From IMG/VR virus record IMGVR_UViG_3300021389_000014, positions 1-64,000 of that record: 64,000 nucleotides of DNA; one strand, written 5' to 3'. This document shows positions 1 through 7,476 of the stretch, piece by piece; the stretch's first letter is position 1; every line of letters starts with the position of its first letter. The position numbers and the translations under genes are program-made. A model generated the notes under the pieces. The model did not search any database. It was not told where the DNA came from and saw only the letters and a list, made by a program, of their open reading frames with translations. The stretch is from a virus.

Positions 1-1184
1 CTTCTGCCACTAACAATCATATTTTGAGCAAGTTTTAAGACATTAAGAAAATCTTGGCCAAGAACACTAGTAGTATATCCCGTCATATCTTTTAAAAAAA
101 CTTCTATATCAATTCCAGTTGCTAAAGATGATACTAACGAATCTGTCATATCTTTTGTAAATATGCCACCAAAATTTGTAATTATACTATTAAATGCATT
201 TTTTTGTTGTTTTGTAAGTGTCGCATAATAAGAAGACACAACTGAGTCATTCATAACTTCCATTCTTCCTGTCAGCATTTCTCTTCTGCTTTGTCCGGTC
301 AACTTTGCCATAGCACTAGTTTGATATAACAATTCATTTAAACTATCTGTCAAATTCAATTGGCTGTTGCCTAAAAGTTGTCCACTTTTTTGTCTTATTC
401 TCATTTCATCCAACAAAACTTGATTTAGTTCTGTTATGGACATACCAAAATAGTTGAAATCTTCACCGGCTTTTTTTAAAAACGAGTTTAATTCTTCTGA
501 AACTAGTTTTAAATAATTATTTGAACTAAGTCCTAGACCTCTAAAAGATTCCGTGTTTTCAGAAATTAACTTTGTAAAATCTTCCATAGACATTGCCGCA
601 TCGCCTGAATATTTTCTAAGATTTATTAATTCTACACCAAATGCAGCACCGCTGTCTGCTAAGTCTATTATAGATTTAGAGAAAACTTGCATTTGCCCAA
701 CAACAAAACCAATTGCAGACGCAATCCCAGAGAACAAAATTCCTAACAGTGGTATTGAAGAAGTTACACTTTTAATAGAATCTAGAACAGAATTTATAGA
801 ACTAAAAGCACCATCTATAGTTCCGATGTCGTGCTGGAATGAACGTGTTAAATCTCTTTTCATATCTGAAAAAATTTTGTTACGGTTTTCTTCCCTTTCT
901 TTTTTCTTTGCTTCTCTTCTTTCTTCCAAATCATGAAATCTTTGTTCTAGTCTGGTTCTATGTTTTTGCTCAGAATCAATACTTGACAAAGAAATGTCTA
1001 CTTTCTTCATTGCATTAGCTATTAATTTATTAGTTTTTTCTGAATTGTTTATATTTTTTAAAATTCCGGTCAATAATTTTGCAGAAGCAACGCCACTATT
1101 TTCTATTTTTTGGAGAGTCTCTTCTGTTGCCCAATCCAATGTAATATAAGTTCCGTTGAAATCTATATCTTTATTTTTTGCCAT
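1..1184 (-). CDS. tape-measure-like tail protein, N-terminal part
   Basis: An open reading frame with no stop runs from an ATG at 1184 off the left edge, so only the first ~394 residues are present. The start is preceded by AGGAT about 8 bases upstream. Residues ~75-110 are highly charged and coiled-coil-like. Residues ~143-168 form a long hydrophobic Gly/Ala/Ile-rich segment, followed by helical sequence. A helical protein with an internal membrane-like segment, next to baseplate-hub genes, fits a tail tape measure protein, which sets tail length and leaves the virion with the DNA. No specific family motif is recognised, so another tail protein is possible. Confidence 0.5.
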   Translation of the reverse strand, partial: MAKNKDIDFNGTYITLDWATEETLQKIENSGVASAKLLTGILKNINNSEKTNKLIANAMKKVDISLSSIDSEQKHRTRLEQRFHDLEERREAKKKEREENRNKIFSDMKRDLTRSFQHDIGTIDGAFSSINSVLDSIKSVTSSIPLLGILFSGIASAIGFVVGQMQVFSKSIIDLADSGAAFGVELINLRKYSGDAAMSMEDFTKLISENTESFRGLGLSSNNYLKLVSEELNSFLKKAGEDFNYFGMSITELNQVLLDEMRIRQKSGQLLGNSQLNLTDSLNELLYQTSAMAKLTGQSRREMLTGRMEVMNDSVVSSYYATLTKQQKNAFNSIITNFGGIFTKDMTDSLVSSLATGIDIEVFLKDMTGYTTSVLGQDFLNVLKLAQNMIVSGR

Positions 1185-1209
1185 TTTTCAAAATCCTATA
1201 AAATATGTA

Positions 1210-1217
1210 GATAAATA
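1210..1217 (+). promoter_or_regulatory. late promoter-like motif (GATAAATA)
   Basis: One mismatch from the T4 late -10 element TATAAATA, 54 bases upstream of the gp26-like gene at 1272. A minus-strand copy faces it at 1244-1251. Confidence 0.45.
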
Positions 1218-1243
1218 CATTTAGTTACATTTTACTATGTAAG

Positions 1244-1251
1244 TATTTATG
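1244..1251 (-). promoter_or_regulatory. late promoter-like motif (CATAAATA)
   Basis: Minus-strand CATAAATA, 60 bases upstream of the tape-measure-like gene. It faces the plus-strand motif at 1210, with a TTACAT/ATGTAA inverted repeat between them, so the two transcripts would overlap at their 5' ends. Confidence 0.45.
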
Positions 1252-1271
1252 GTATAAAATTAGGAGAAAAT

Positions 1272-2123
1272 ATGTCTGAAAATCCACTATCATCACTATA
1301 TCGTTCAAAATCAAATTATGTATCTCTGCCAAGCAGAGGTAGATTTTACACAAGTGGGATAAAATTATCAATAGATGGAGAACTAGGTGTTATGCCTATG
1401 ACCATCAAAGACGAAATAGAGTTAAAATCGCCAGATTCTCTTTTCAATGGAACTGCTTTAATTAATGTTATAAAAAATTGTGCACCAGATATTGTTGATG
1501 TATCTGAAATACCAATTTGCGACATAGACTCTATTCTTTTTGCAATAAAAGCAGCAAGTGAAGAAAATATGGAAATAGAAGTAGAATGCAAATCATGTAA
1601 AGAAATAAACAGCTATAATTTGAATTTAAATCGCTATCTATATACTGCAAAGCAAATACCAGATGATAACACCATTATTCACGAAGATGGAATCGTATAT
1701 TTAAAACCTCATACGCTGGATACCGTGTCAAAGCAAAAAATACAAGATTTTAAAATTACTCAAATGGAAATGCAATTAAAAGATAAACTGTTAGAAGAAA
1801 ACAATAATGAAATTTTAAATGAAATAACAAATAATCTGAAAGTATTGTATAACGAAACAACAGAAATAACTATTGATATTATGGTCGATAGCATATACAA
1901 AATATCAATCCCATCAAAGGATATAGAAGTAGTAGATAAAAATCATATAAAAGAGTGGGTGTTGAATATCAATCGCGATTTAGTCAAAAATATAAACAAA
2001 AAGATAGGATCACTTAATAAAAATGGGATCAATAAAGAAATTGAAATGTCATGCACTAGCTGCGAAAATAAATTTAAATCTGAATTGGAGATAAATCCTT
2101 TAAATTTTTTCACAAACGAGTAA
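1272..2123 (+). CDS. 26: gp26-like baseplate hub assembly protein
   Basis: 283 residues, with ATG preceded by AGGAG. The N-terminal segment with LPSRGRFY and the MTIKDE stretch resembles the T4 gp26 family (T4_baseplate, PF12322). Two CxxC pairs, CKSC near residue 106 and CTSC near residue 262, could hold a metal ion and are typical of the longer homologues in non-coliphage T4-like viruses. In T4, gp26 is needed to assemble the baseplate hub. The gene lies between a tape-measure-like gene and a small gene in the same orientation, which fits a hub-assembly cluster. The family call is by motif recognition only. Confidence 0.65.
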   Translation: MSENPLSSLYRSKSNYVSLPSRGRFYTSGIKLSIDGELGVMPMTIKDEIELKSPDSLFNGTALINVIKNCAPDIVDVSEIPICDIDSILFAIKAASEENMEIEVECKSCKEINSYNLNLNRYLYTAKQIPDDNTIIHEDGIVYLKPHTLDTVSKQKIQDFKITQMEMQLKDKLLEENNNEILNEITNNLKVLYNETTEITIDIMVDSIYKISIPSKDIEVVDKNHIKEWVLNINRDLVKNINKKIGSLNKNGINKEIEMSCTSCENKFKSELEINPLNFFTNE

Positions 2124-2128
2124 TCAAT

Positions 2129-2344
2129 ATGTACGGAAGTGAATTAAATTCGTTTCTTAATAATATGATTACTCAAAGAGAACAAATAAAGAAAAATATA
2201 ATCGATCTATCTATATATTCCAATGGTTCCATCAGACTCGAAGATATGTATAATCTTACAACTATAGATGTTGCCAATATTGAAAAGACAATATTGGAAA
2301 AAATAAAGATGGATAAAGGAATCAAATCACAACAAATGCTCTAA
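2129..2344 (+). CDS. small protein, possibly a gp51-like hub assembly factor
   Basis: 71 residues, five bases after the gp26-like gene and evidently co-transcribed with it. It is helical and charged, with no membrane segment or signal peptide. A short protein at this position in T4-like phages is often the hub assembly factor gp51, but I see no diagnostic motif, so that identity is inferred from position alone. A strong terminator follows 40 bases downstream, making this the last gene of the unit. Confidence 0.5.
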   Translation: MYGSELNSFLNNMITQREQIKKNIIDLSIYSNGSIRLEDMYNLTTIDVANIEKTILEKIKMDKGIKSQQML

Positions 2345-2384
2345 GATGTAAATCTCAAAAACTCAATTAAGAAGAACTAAAAAT

Positions 2385-2424
2385 AAAATCACTAGAAAAG
2401 TATTTTTTCTAGTGATTTTTGTTT
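2385..2424 (+). terminator. rho-independent terminator
   Basis: Inverted repeat AAAATCACTAGAAAA / TTTTCTAGTGATTTTT followed by a T-rich tract, just after the small gene ending at 2344. Confidence 0.8.
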
Positions 2425-2425
2425 A

Positions 2426-2444
2426 TTGGTTACGTAGTAACCAA
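2426..2444. repeat. perfect 8-bp inverted repeat
   Basis: TTGGTTAC GTA GTAACCAA: an 8-bp stem with a 3-base loop, directly after the terminator. Function unknown. Confidence 0.6.
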
Positions 2445-2486
2445 TGTGCAGAATAACTAAAGAACATTATATCATAATAGCATAAG

Positions 2487-2517
2487 AGATACTTGTTCAT
2501 TTCATTCACAAGTATCT
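2487..2517. repeat. 10-bp inverted repeat
   Basis: AGATACTTGT and ACAAGTATCT separated by 11 bases, in the gene-free gap between convergent genes. There is no clean T tract after either arm. Confidence 0.6.
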
Positions 2518-2520
2518 TTA

Positions 2521-2574
2521 TGAATCATCTATATATTCACTACGCTTATGCTTCGTTCATATATAGATGATTCA
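2521..2574. repeat. perfect 16-bp inverted repeat
   Basis: TGAATCATCTATATAT (2521-2536) is the exact reverse complement of 2559-2574, with a 22-base loop. It is the longest perfect inverted repeat I noticed in the window. It could be a strong RNA hairpin or a protein-binding or replication site. Confidence 0.7.
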
Positions 2575-2625
2575 TTTATTGAGATTCTTAATTGATTAGA
2601 TATATGATTATATATTTGAATACTG

Positions 2626-2631
2626 TATAAT
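2626..2631 (+). promoter_or_regulatory. consensus -10 box (TATAAT) before the candidate RNA
   Basis: A perfect TATAAT lies about 10 bases before the point where base composition changes (about 23% GC to about 39% GC). No good -35 box is visible 16-18 bases upstream, so this is a weak or activator-dependent promoter candidate. Confidence 0.4.
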
Positions 2632-2639
2632 ATACAATA

Positions 2640-3120
2640 TAAGATAATGAATATCATTACCTTGGATTTTGAACACACTTTGCCTTCCGACGGGCAAAGC
2701 ATGTTCAGACTAGTGGTGTTATTACCTCATCATCATCACACTCTATACAGATCGACCATGTAACGTCTGGAAGAGGCGGTTATCCTGTACCTCTTTACGA
2801 TCTAACTTCCCTACTCAGTATTATTATTATAATACCTTTTGTGACAGCGCATCTCATTGTATAAAGCAGTATAGATTACCGTATACGAGAATGTAGGTTC
2901 CAAGTGATCAGGAGAGCCTACTCATTTTCAGGAGAGTCACCCCTGATACTTACAAGATTATATCTTGACAAAAAACGAACTTTCCGGAATTCTTTTCATC
3001 AGAAAGCACAACTTACCATTCCACTGGCTACGAGCATTACCTCGGCTAGATTTCGGCAGATAAAAAACATTATCATTTGCGTTGCTATATGTTTATAAAG
3101 GGTTCTGTGTTAGCCATATT
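2640..3120 (+). ncRNA. candidate large structured noncoding RNA
   Basis: No credible gene lies here, yet GC is about 39% (186 of 480 bases in 2641-3120, counted by hand) against about 23% in the 180 bases before it. Closely packed complementary segments include 2645-2650/2654-2659, 2671-2675 plus 2678-2684 with 2693-2699 plus 2702-2706, 2749-2754/2798-2803 enclosing 2771-2776/2790-2795, 2818-2824/2829-2835, 2853-2863/2882-2890, 2902-2912/2942-2951 and 2953-2958/2962-2967. Possible long-range closures are 2643-2649/3068-3074 and 2710-2716/3021-3027. Size and phage context recall the ornate GOLLD and ROOL RNA classes, but I cannot match a consensus. Strand is inferred from the TATAAT at 2626. 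Confidence 0.55.
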
Positions 3121-3158
3121 AGTTATAAGTTAATTTATACCATATATAATGATTCGGG

Positions 3159-3674
3159 TCAAGTCCTTTTACACATTTTTTCAAAAGAATTTGCATTTTT
3201 TTCAAAGAAATCTTCAAACTTAGTTAAACGCCAAGTTCCCCAATTTTCGGATTCATAATCTACAAATCTTCCACATTCAAAATCCTGTGGCAACTGATAA
3301 GCAACATAACGACCAATGTAATCAAATTTCATAAAAATTATGTTTACATCTCCCTCGTCAGATACTTCCATAGTTTGGTCTATGAAATTCTCTAAATCCG
3401 GTATACGGTCGGTAGATAACAATTTGTGAAATTGAAATTCCTTATAACGCTTACATTCACAATTAAAATGAATCCAATCGTCAGGAGGAACAATATCACC
3501 CTTGTGTGAGCGTATTTGTCCCTCTGTGAGCGTATTTTTTCTAGAGGAATTTTTACCCCCTATGTATGCGCCCGACGCCTGAATTCTATGAAAACTGTCA
3601 CTATATAAATCTGAAAGATACTTTGCTACTTCCCTCTCAAATCCACTGCCTTTAACTTTACTTTTACTTGCCAT
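3159..3674 (-). CDS. PD-(D/E)XK-type nuclease, resolvase-like
   Basis: 171 residues from the ATG at 3674. An upstream in-frame start at 3710 is rejected because it lies inside the terminator hairpin of gp46. The N-terminal KGSGFEREVAKYLS helix carries a conserved Glu. GDIVPPDDW supplies the metal-binding Asp and NCECKRY the E-x-K, together the PD-(D/E)XK nuclease core arranged as in Holliday-junction-resolvase-like enzymes. A late-type TATAAATA sits directly upstream. Encoded after gp46/gp47, it would fit branched-DNA processing during recombination or packaging. The exact substrate is not determinable. No clear Shine-Dalgarno sequence is visible, and an initiation very near the transcript 5' end is possible. 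Confidence 0.65.
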   Translation of the reverse strand: MASKSKVKGSGFEREVAKYLSDLYSDSFHRIQASGAYIGGKNSSRKNTLTEGQIRSHKGDIVPPDDWIHFNCECKRYKEFQFHKLLSTDRIPDLENFIDQTMEVSDEGDVNIIFMKFDYIGRYVAYQLPQDFECGRFVDYESENWGTWRLTKFEDFFEKNANSFEKMCKRT

Positions 3675-3679
3675 ATAGT

Positions 3680-3687
3680 TATTTATA
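3680..3687 (-). promoter_or_regulatory. late promoter (TATAAATA)
   Basis: Perfect T4 late -10 element on the minus strand, between the gp46 terminator and the nuclease start at 3674. Transcription would begin almost at the ATG. Confidence 0.6.
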
Positions 3688-3694
3688 TAGTTAA

Positions 3695-3718
3695 TAAAAA
3701 AGGGGCACAAAATGCCCC
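3695..3718 (-). terminator. rho-independent terminator of the gp55-gp47-gp46 unit
   Basis: GGGGCA / TGCCCC stem with a 5-base loop, followed on the minus strand by a T run, eight bases past the gp46 stop codon. Confidence 0.85.
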
Positions 3719-3725
3719 AATTTTC

Positions 3726-5483
3726 TTAATTTTCTTCTTCTATAGAATATGCAGTAAATCCGTTTTCTTTTGTAACAGTAAGTATGTTATTCACCCTACC
3801 CATCAACTCTTCTCGGTGGGAAATTAGGAATATAGATTTGTTTCTTTCACGACACATGGTTTTTAATAGTTCAAGTGCAGCTTCAACTCCGTTTCCGTCT
3901 AGGCCATTGTCCATCAGTTCGTCAACTGCCATAAAGTTTATACTATAATTCATACTTTCAAAAACATCGCGGAAACTCCAGCTTAGACCAAGAATAAGAC
4001 GATTTCTTTCGCCACGGCTTAAATTGTCGAAATCTAAATCACGTCCAAGTTCTGTAATATCTACATTAAGATCACTTTGGAATTTAACTTCGTGCGGTAA
4101 TCCTAATTTTTCAAGATAATATGCAAGGCGATTGTTAAGATATACTAAATTTTGTTCAATGATTTTTTTACGAATAAAGCTATCTTTATTTGTAAGTAAT
4201 TTTAATAAGAAGTCTTGATGAGTTTTTAAGTCTGTAAGTTCGTTTAGTTTATCCCAACTAATAGGTTTTAACGCAGTGTTTTTAAGTGTTTCAATTTGTT
4301 CACTATACGGGTCTGATGCTTCTGTTTTTTCTTTTATCTTATTTTCAACATAAGAAACTGAATTTTTATGTTCGTAAGCATCATTTATTGAACTATAAAA
4401 GGTAGATGGCTTTTCAATTATACTGGTATGACTATCTAGTTGTTCTGTTAACCCTGAAAGTTCCGTTGCAAGTATTTCTATTTTTTCATTAAGAGATTTT
4501 ATAGATTCACTTTTATCACCAATAAGAGACAGATGATTTTCATCATGCAATTTCTGTCCACAAGCAAAACATTCGTGATTTTGTAGTTTTTCTAATTCAT
4601 TTTCGTATTTAATTTTTCTTTTATCTAGTTCACTAAGTTGTTTTGTTTTCTCGTTGTGTTTAGATTTTAAATCACGATGTTCTGAAACTGACTTTTCATA
4701 GGACGAGAGTAATTCGTGGTTTTTTATTTCAGTTTCAATATCAATTTTCAGCAATTGTTCAAGGGTTTTTGAAAATTCTTCCAAATCGTTTTCTTTGGTA
4801 GTTTCCCAAATACGCTTTCTGCGTTCTAAATCTTTGATACTTTTTTCTATCTGATCATTTGCTTCGCTTACTGCTTTGTTTTTGTATTCTTCTTCTTTTA
4901 TACGGTCCTTTGTATCTTTTATAAGCTCTTTTAAAACAGTAGCCTTTTCACTAAGCTGTGTTATGCCTAATAATTGCTCAATAGTATCACGTTGTTCTGC
5001 TGCTCTCATAGAAAGAAATGGTTCTGTAAATGTATTAAGACATACTAAGTGTTTAAACATAGTATGACTCATTCCTATTAACTTTTCAATTTCTTCTTGA
5101 GTAAGACGATTTTCCCCTTGTTGTTCTTCGGTTTCGTCTTCCATATCGTTTACAAAGAAACGCAAAGCAACAGGCTTGCGTCCGCGTTCAATACGATACT
5201 TATTTCCGTTTACTTTAAATTCTAGTGTAACCAACATATTTTTATTATTGGTTATGTTTACCATATTATCTTTTTTAATATTGGTTAGAGCAGAGCCGTA
5301 TAGTGCAAAAGAAATGGCGTTAAGCATAACACTTTTGCCAACACCATTTCTGCTACCATTTCCGCCCAAATCTAAGTTATTACCGATAACAAGGGTAAGA
5401 TCACTGTCTTCAAAGTTTATGGCTTGGGTAATGTTACCCACGCTCATAAAATTCTTCATTGTGACATTTTTAAAAGTTATCAT
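3726..5483 (-). CDS. 46: gp46 recombination nuclease ATPase subunit (SbcC/Rad50 type)
   Basis: 585 residues, close to T4 gp46 (560). Walker A is NGSRNGVGKS at ~42-51. Two long coiled-coil arms flank a zinc-hook motif CFAC at ~304. The ABC signature NLSRGERNRL is near 490 and Walker B FMAVDEL near 515. With gp47 it forms the Mre11/Rad50-like complex that resects DNA ends for recombination-dependent replication and host DNA breakdown. The start codon overlaps the gp47 stop by four bases, so the two are translationally coupled, as in T4. A terminator follows immediately. Confidence 0.95.
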   Translation of the reverse strand: MITFKNVTMKNFMSVGNITQAINFEDSDLTLVIGNNLDLGGNGSRNGVGKSVMLNAISFALYGSALTNIKKDNMVNITNNKNMLVTLEFKVNGNKYRIERGRKPVALRFFVNDMEDETEEQQGENRLTQEEIEKLIGMSHTMFKHLVCLNTFTEPFLSMRAAEQRDTIEQLLGITQLSEKATVLKELIKDTKDRIKEEEYKNKAVSEANDQIEKSIKDLERRKRIWETTKENDLEEFSKTLEQLLKIDIETEIKNHELLSSYEKSVSEHRDLKSKHNEKTKQLSELDKRKIKYENELEKLQNHECFACGQKLHDENHLSLIGDKSESIKSLNEKIEILATELSGLTEQLDSHTSIIEKPSTFYSSINDAYEHKNSVSYVENKIKEKTEASDPYSEQIETLKNTALKPISWDKLNELTDLKTHQDFLLKLLTNKDSFIRKKIIEQNLVYLNNRLAYYLEKLGLPHEVKFQSDLNVDITELGRDLDFDNLSRGERNRLILGLSWSFRDVFESMNYSINFMAVDELMDNGLDGNGVEAALELLKTMCRERNKSIFLISHREELMGRVNNILTVTKENGFTAYSIEEEN

Positions 5484-6502
5484 AGTTTAGAATAAATCTC
5501 CATTAATTTTTTGTTATTTATTACATCGCTATCTACTGCACTAAGTTGATTCACAACAATTTGATCTACATTTTCAATTTCTAAATCACTATCGGTTTTC
5601 CAATCGTCGCTGTCTGCTTCAATTTTCCTTGGAATAAGTGCTAGTTCTCGTAGATTGTATTGTGTTAAAAAAGTGTCTTTTATGTAGTTCGCTTCTTCGT
5701 AAGAAATTGGTATGTCTAGTGTAACACGACAATAGGATTTTGGCAACAAGTATTTTTCAGGTTCGTCAATAAGTGTTGAAAGATTGATAGTAACATATTT
5801 TGGTCCATCTGGCCAATCTATGTAAGTTGGTGTCTTGTCCCATTCTAACACCAACATACCTCTTTCATCGTCCCAAGCATCTGCATAATTATGACCAAAC
5901 GGCGAACCAACATAATTTACTTTTCCGCCACTTTGTCTTTTATGAAAGTGACCACTAAAAACATAATCTGGAATAGTGAAATCTTCTTTTTTCAAACCAC
6001 CATGGTCTGGCATTTCTACCATCGCATTCATTTTAAATTTAGGTAATTCAAAATGTCCGAAAACATATTTTGCTTTTAGTTTTGGTATCTTTTTCCATTC
6101 ATCTTCTACCAGCCAAGGAACCAATGCTACATTTTTTGTAACAATTGGTTTCTCGTTTATGACAGTAATGTTCGGAAATAGTTCTGCAAAAGGAAAGCTG
6201 AATAAATCTCGCTTTTCACGATAATACAAATCGTGGTTTCCGGTTAGGACGTACACCTGTTCAAAACTTTCGCTTAATTTTTTAAGACCAGTGTATCCGT
6301 ATTTTAGAGTAGATATGTTTATACTATTTCTTTGGTGGTTCCAGTCTCCTAAAAAGATGCAAGTTTCGCAATCGTTTGACTTTGCCTGTTCGCAAAACCA
6401 TTCCAAAAAATCTTCGCAATCTTGGTTATGGATTTTTGAATTATTTTTAAGTCCATAATGTATATCGCCAAAAATTGCAGCTTTCTTAAATAAATTAGCC
6501 AT
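5480..6502 (-). CDS. 47: gp47 recombination nuclease subunit (SbcD/Mre11 type)
   Basis: 340 residues from the ATG at 6502, which overlaps the gp55 end by 8 bases and has AGGA about 12 bases upstream. The in-frame ATG at 6529 would overlap gp55 further. Calcineurin-type phosphoesterase motifs appear in order: GDIHYG, GDWNHQR, GNHD, GHFE and GHFHKR. These ligate the two manganese ions of Mre11-family nucleases. Partner of gp46 encoded immediately downstream. Confidence 0.95.
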   Translation of the reverse strand: MANLFKKAAIFGDIHYGLKNNSKIHNQDCEDFLEWFCEQAKSNDCETCIFLGDWNHQRNSINISTLKYGYTGLKKLSESFEQVYVLTGNHDLYYREKRDLFSFPFAELFPNITVINEKPIVTKNVALVPWLVEDEWKKIPKLKAKYVFGHFELPKFKMNAMVEMPDHGGLKKEDFTIPDYVFSGHFHKRQSGGKVNYVGSPFGHNYADAWDDERGMLVLEWDKTPTYIDWPDGPKYVTINLSTLIDEPEKYLLPKSYCRVTLDIPISYEEANYIKDTFLTQYNLRELALIPRKIEADSDDWKTDSDLEIENVDQIVVNQLSAVDSDVINNKKLMEIYSKL

Positions 6503-7379
6503 TAATGCCAAAATCCTTTTGTTCTTCAATTACTTTGTTGTCGTATTCTTCGCGCCTTGCTTCCTGTTGTTCTTTTTCATCATTGAACTGGCGAGTATAG
6601 CTAGGCATATATCCGTTGTCTTGTAATAAATCATCGCGAATATCTTGAACTTTCTTTTCATTATTTAATACACCCAAAAATGCGTTATTTAATGTTGTCG
6701 TAAAATATGCAAAAGGATTAGAGCCTTTGCTTTCGTCAAAATAAAGACCAAATTTTGAAAGTTGCAGTAGTGCGTTGCCTTTCATTTCTTCTAAGTAAGT
6801 ATAACCTCTAAAGTTTCCTCGCATAGAATATCTGTCAACCAATAACATCATCATTTTTCCAAGGTGGTCGTTTATTTTTCCTTTTGTGAGAGAAAAATGC
6901 CCTGTTTCTAAATCTCCTTCCCAATGACTTCTCACTGCTTCGTGCCATTCTCCATTCTCTAGCGCAAAATGTTTGTATGGTGGAAAGTTACATCTGATGT
7001 GATAATCTGCTTCTGTTTTTGGTGTTTTCTTTTTTGAACTTGAAGGAATGTGATCAAAACACATTAATCTTATTACTAACGGAGTTTCGTTCGCTTCTTC
7101 TTCTGTTACTGAAAATTGAGATAGCTTTGGTTTTGTTTTTGTTTTCAATTCTCCGCTTTCCCATTTTTTTAATTCTATTTCGTATTTGTTATAAGTCAAT
7201 CTTTTATATTTGTTTTCTATAGTTTCGTCTATTTTTTCTTTTGTTAATTCAGATAAATCGCGAACTATATTGTCGTAATAAAAATATTTTTTATCTTCAA
7301 TATAACAAAAACTCATCTTACTGTTGTGTATTTGTTTTAATAATTCTCTGTTATTTAAATAGTTTGTTCTTTTGGCCAT
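6495..7379 (-). CDS. 55: gp55-like late sigma factor
   Basis: 294 residues from the ATG at 7379, preceded by AAGGAGT; an upstream in-frame ATG lacks this site. Residues ~185-265 read as a minimal sigma region 2: a helix with LVDRYSMRGNFRGYT, then MKGNALLQLSKFG, FDESKGSNPFAYFTT and NAFLGVLNNEKK, matching the T4 gp55 core. gp55 lets host RNA polymerase recognise TATAAATA promoters, which occur across this window. T4 gp55 is shorter (185 residues); the extra ~110 N-terminal residues are lysine-rich and of unknown role. A perfect sigma-70 promoter precedes the gene, so late sigma is made early. Confidence 0.9.
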   Translation of the reverse strand: MAKRTNYLNNRELLKQIHNSKMSFCYIEDKKYFYYDNIVRDLSELTKEKIDETIENKYKRLTYNKYEIELKKWESGELKTKTKPKLSQFSVTEEEANETPLVIRLMCFDHIPSSSKKKTPKTEADYHIRCNFPPYKHFALENGEWHEAVRSHWEGDLETGHFSLTKGKINDHLGKMMMLLVDRYSMRGNFRGYTYLEEMKGNALLQLSKFGLYFDESKGSNPFAYFTTTLNNAFLGVLNNEKKVQDIRDDLLQDNGYMPSYTRQFNDEKEQQEARREEYDNKVIEEQKDFGING

Positions 7380-7398
7380 TATGACTCCTTTTATATAC

Positions 7399-7427
7399 AT
7401 TATACCATACTTTTTTAAAAATGTCAA
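7399..7427 (-). promoter_or_regulatory. perfect consensus early promoter for gp55-gp47-gp46
   Basis: On the minus strand, -35 TTGACA (7427-7422) and -10 TATAAT (7404-7399) are separated by exactly 17 bases. Confidence 0.9.
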
Positions 7428-7438
7428 GTTTTTATAGA

Positions 7439-7446
7439 TATAAATA
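7439..7446 (+). promoter_or_regulatory. late promoter (TATAAATA) for the baseplate block
   Basis: Perfect T4 late -10 element 30 bases upstream of the first baseplate gene, back to back with the early promoter of gp55. Confidence 0.85.
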
Positions 7447-7476
7447 CAGTATATATGTATTTAAAGGAAATCTTAA

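Noticed and set aside
553-936. Plus-strand open frame inside the tape-measure-like gene
   Set aside because: Antisense shadow of a longer, better-supported minus-strand frame; no ribosome site.
2700-2720. GTTCAGACTAGTGG resembling the R element of a group I intron
   Set aside because: No matching S element (AAGATATAGTC-like) with a good P7 pairing nor a clear Q/P4-P6 core, and no interrupted gene flanks it.
2985-3005. Minus-strand CTGATGA...GAAA resembling a hammerhead ribozyme core
   Set aside because: The bases between the two boxes do not form stem II and no cleavage-site strand with stems I and III was found.
2904-3098. 64-codon open frame in the gene-free gap
   Set aside because: No ribosome site, no protein-like composition, and it lies across several strong RNA stems.
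3675-3710. Upstream start for the PD-(D/E)XK nuclease
   Set aside because: It lies within the gp46 terminator hairpin and upstream of the late promoter.
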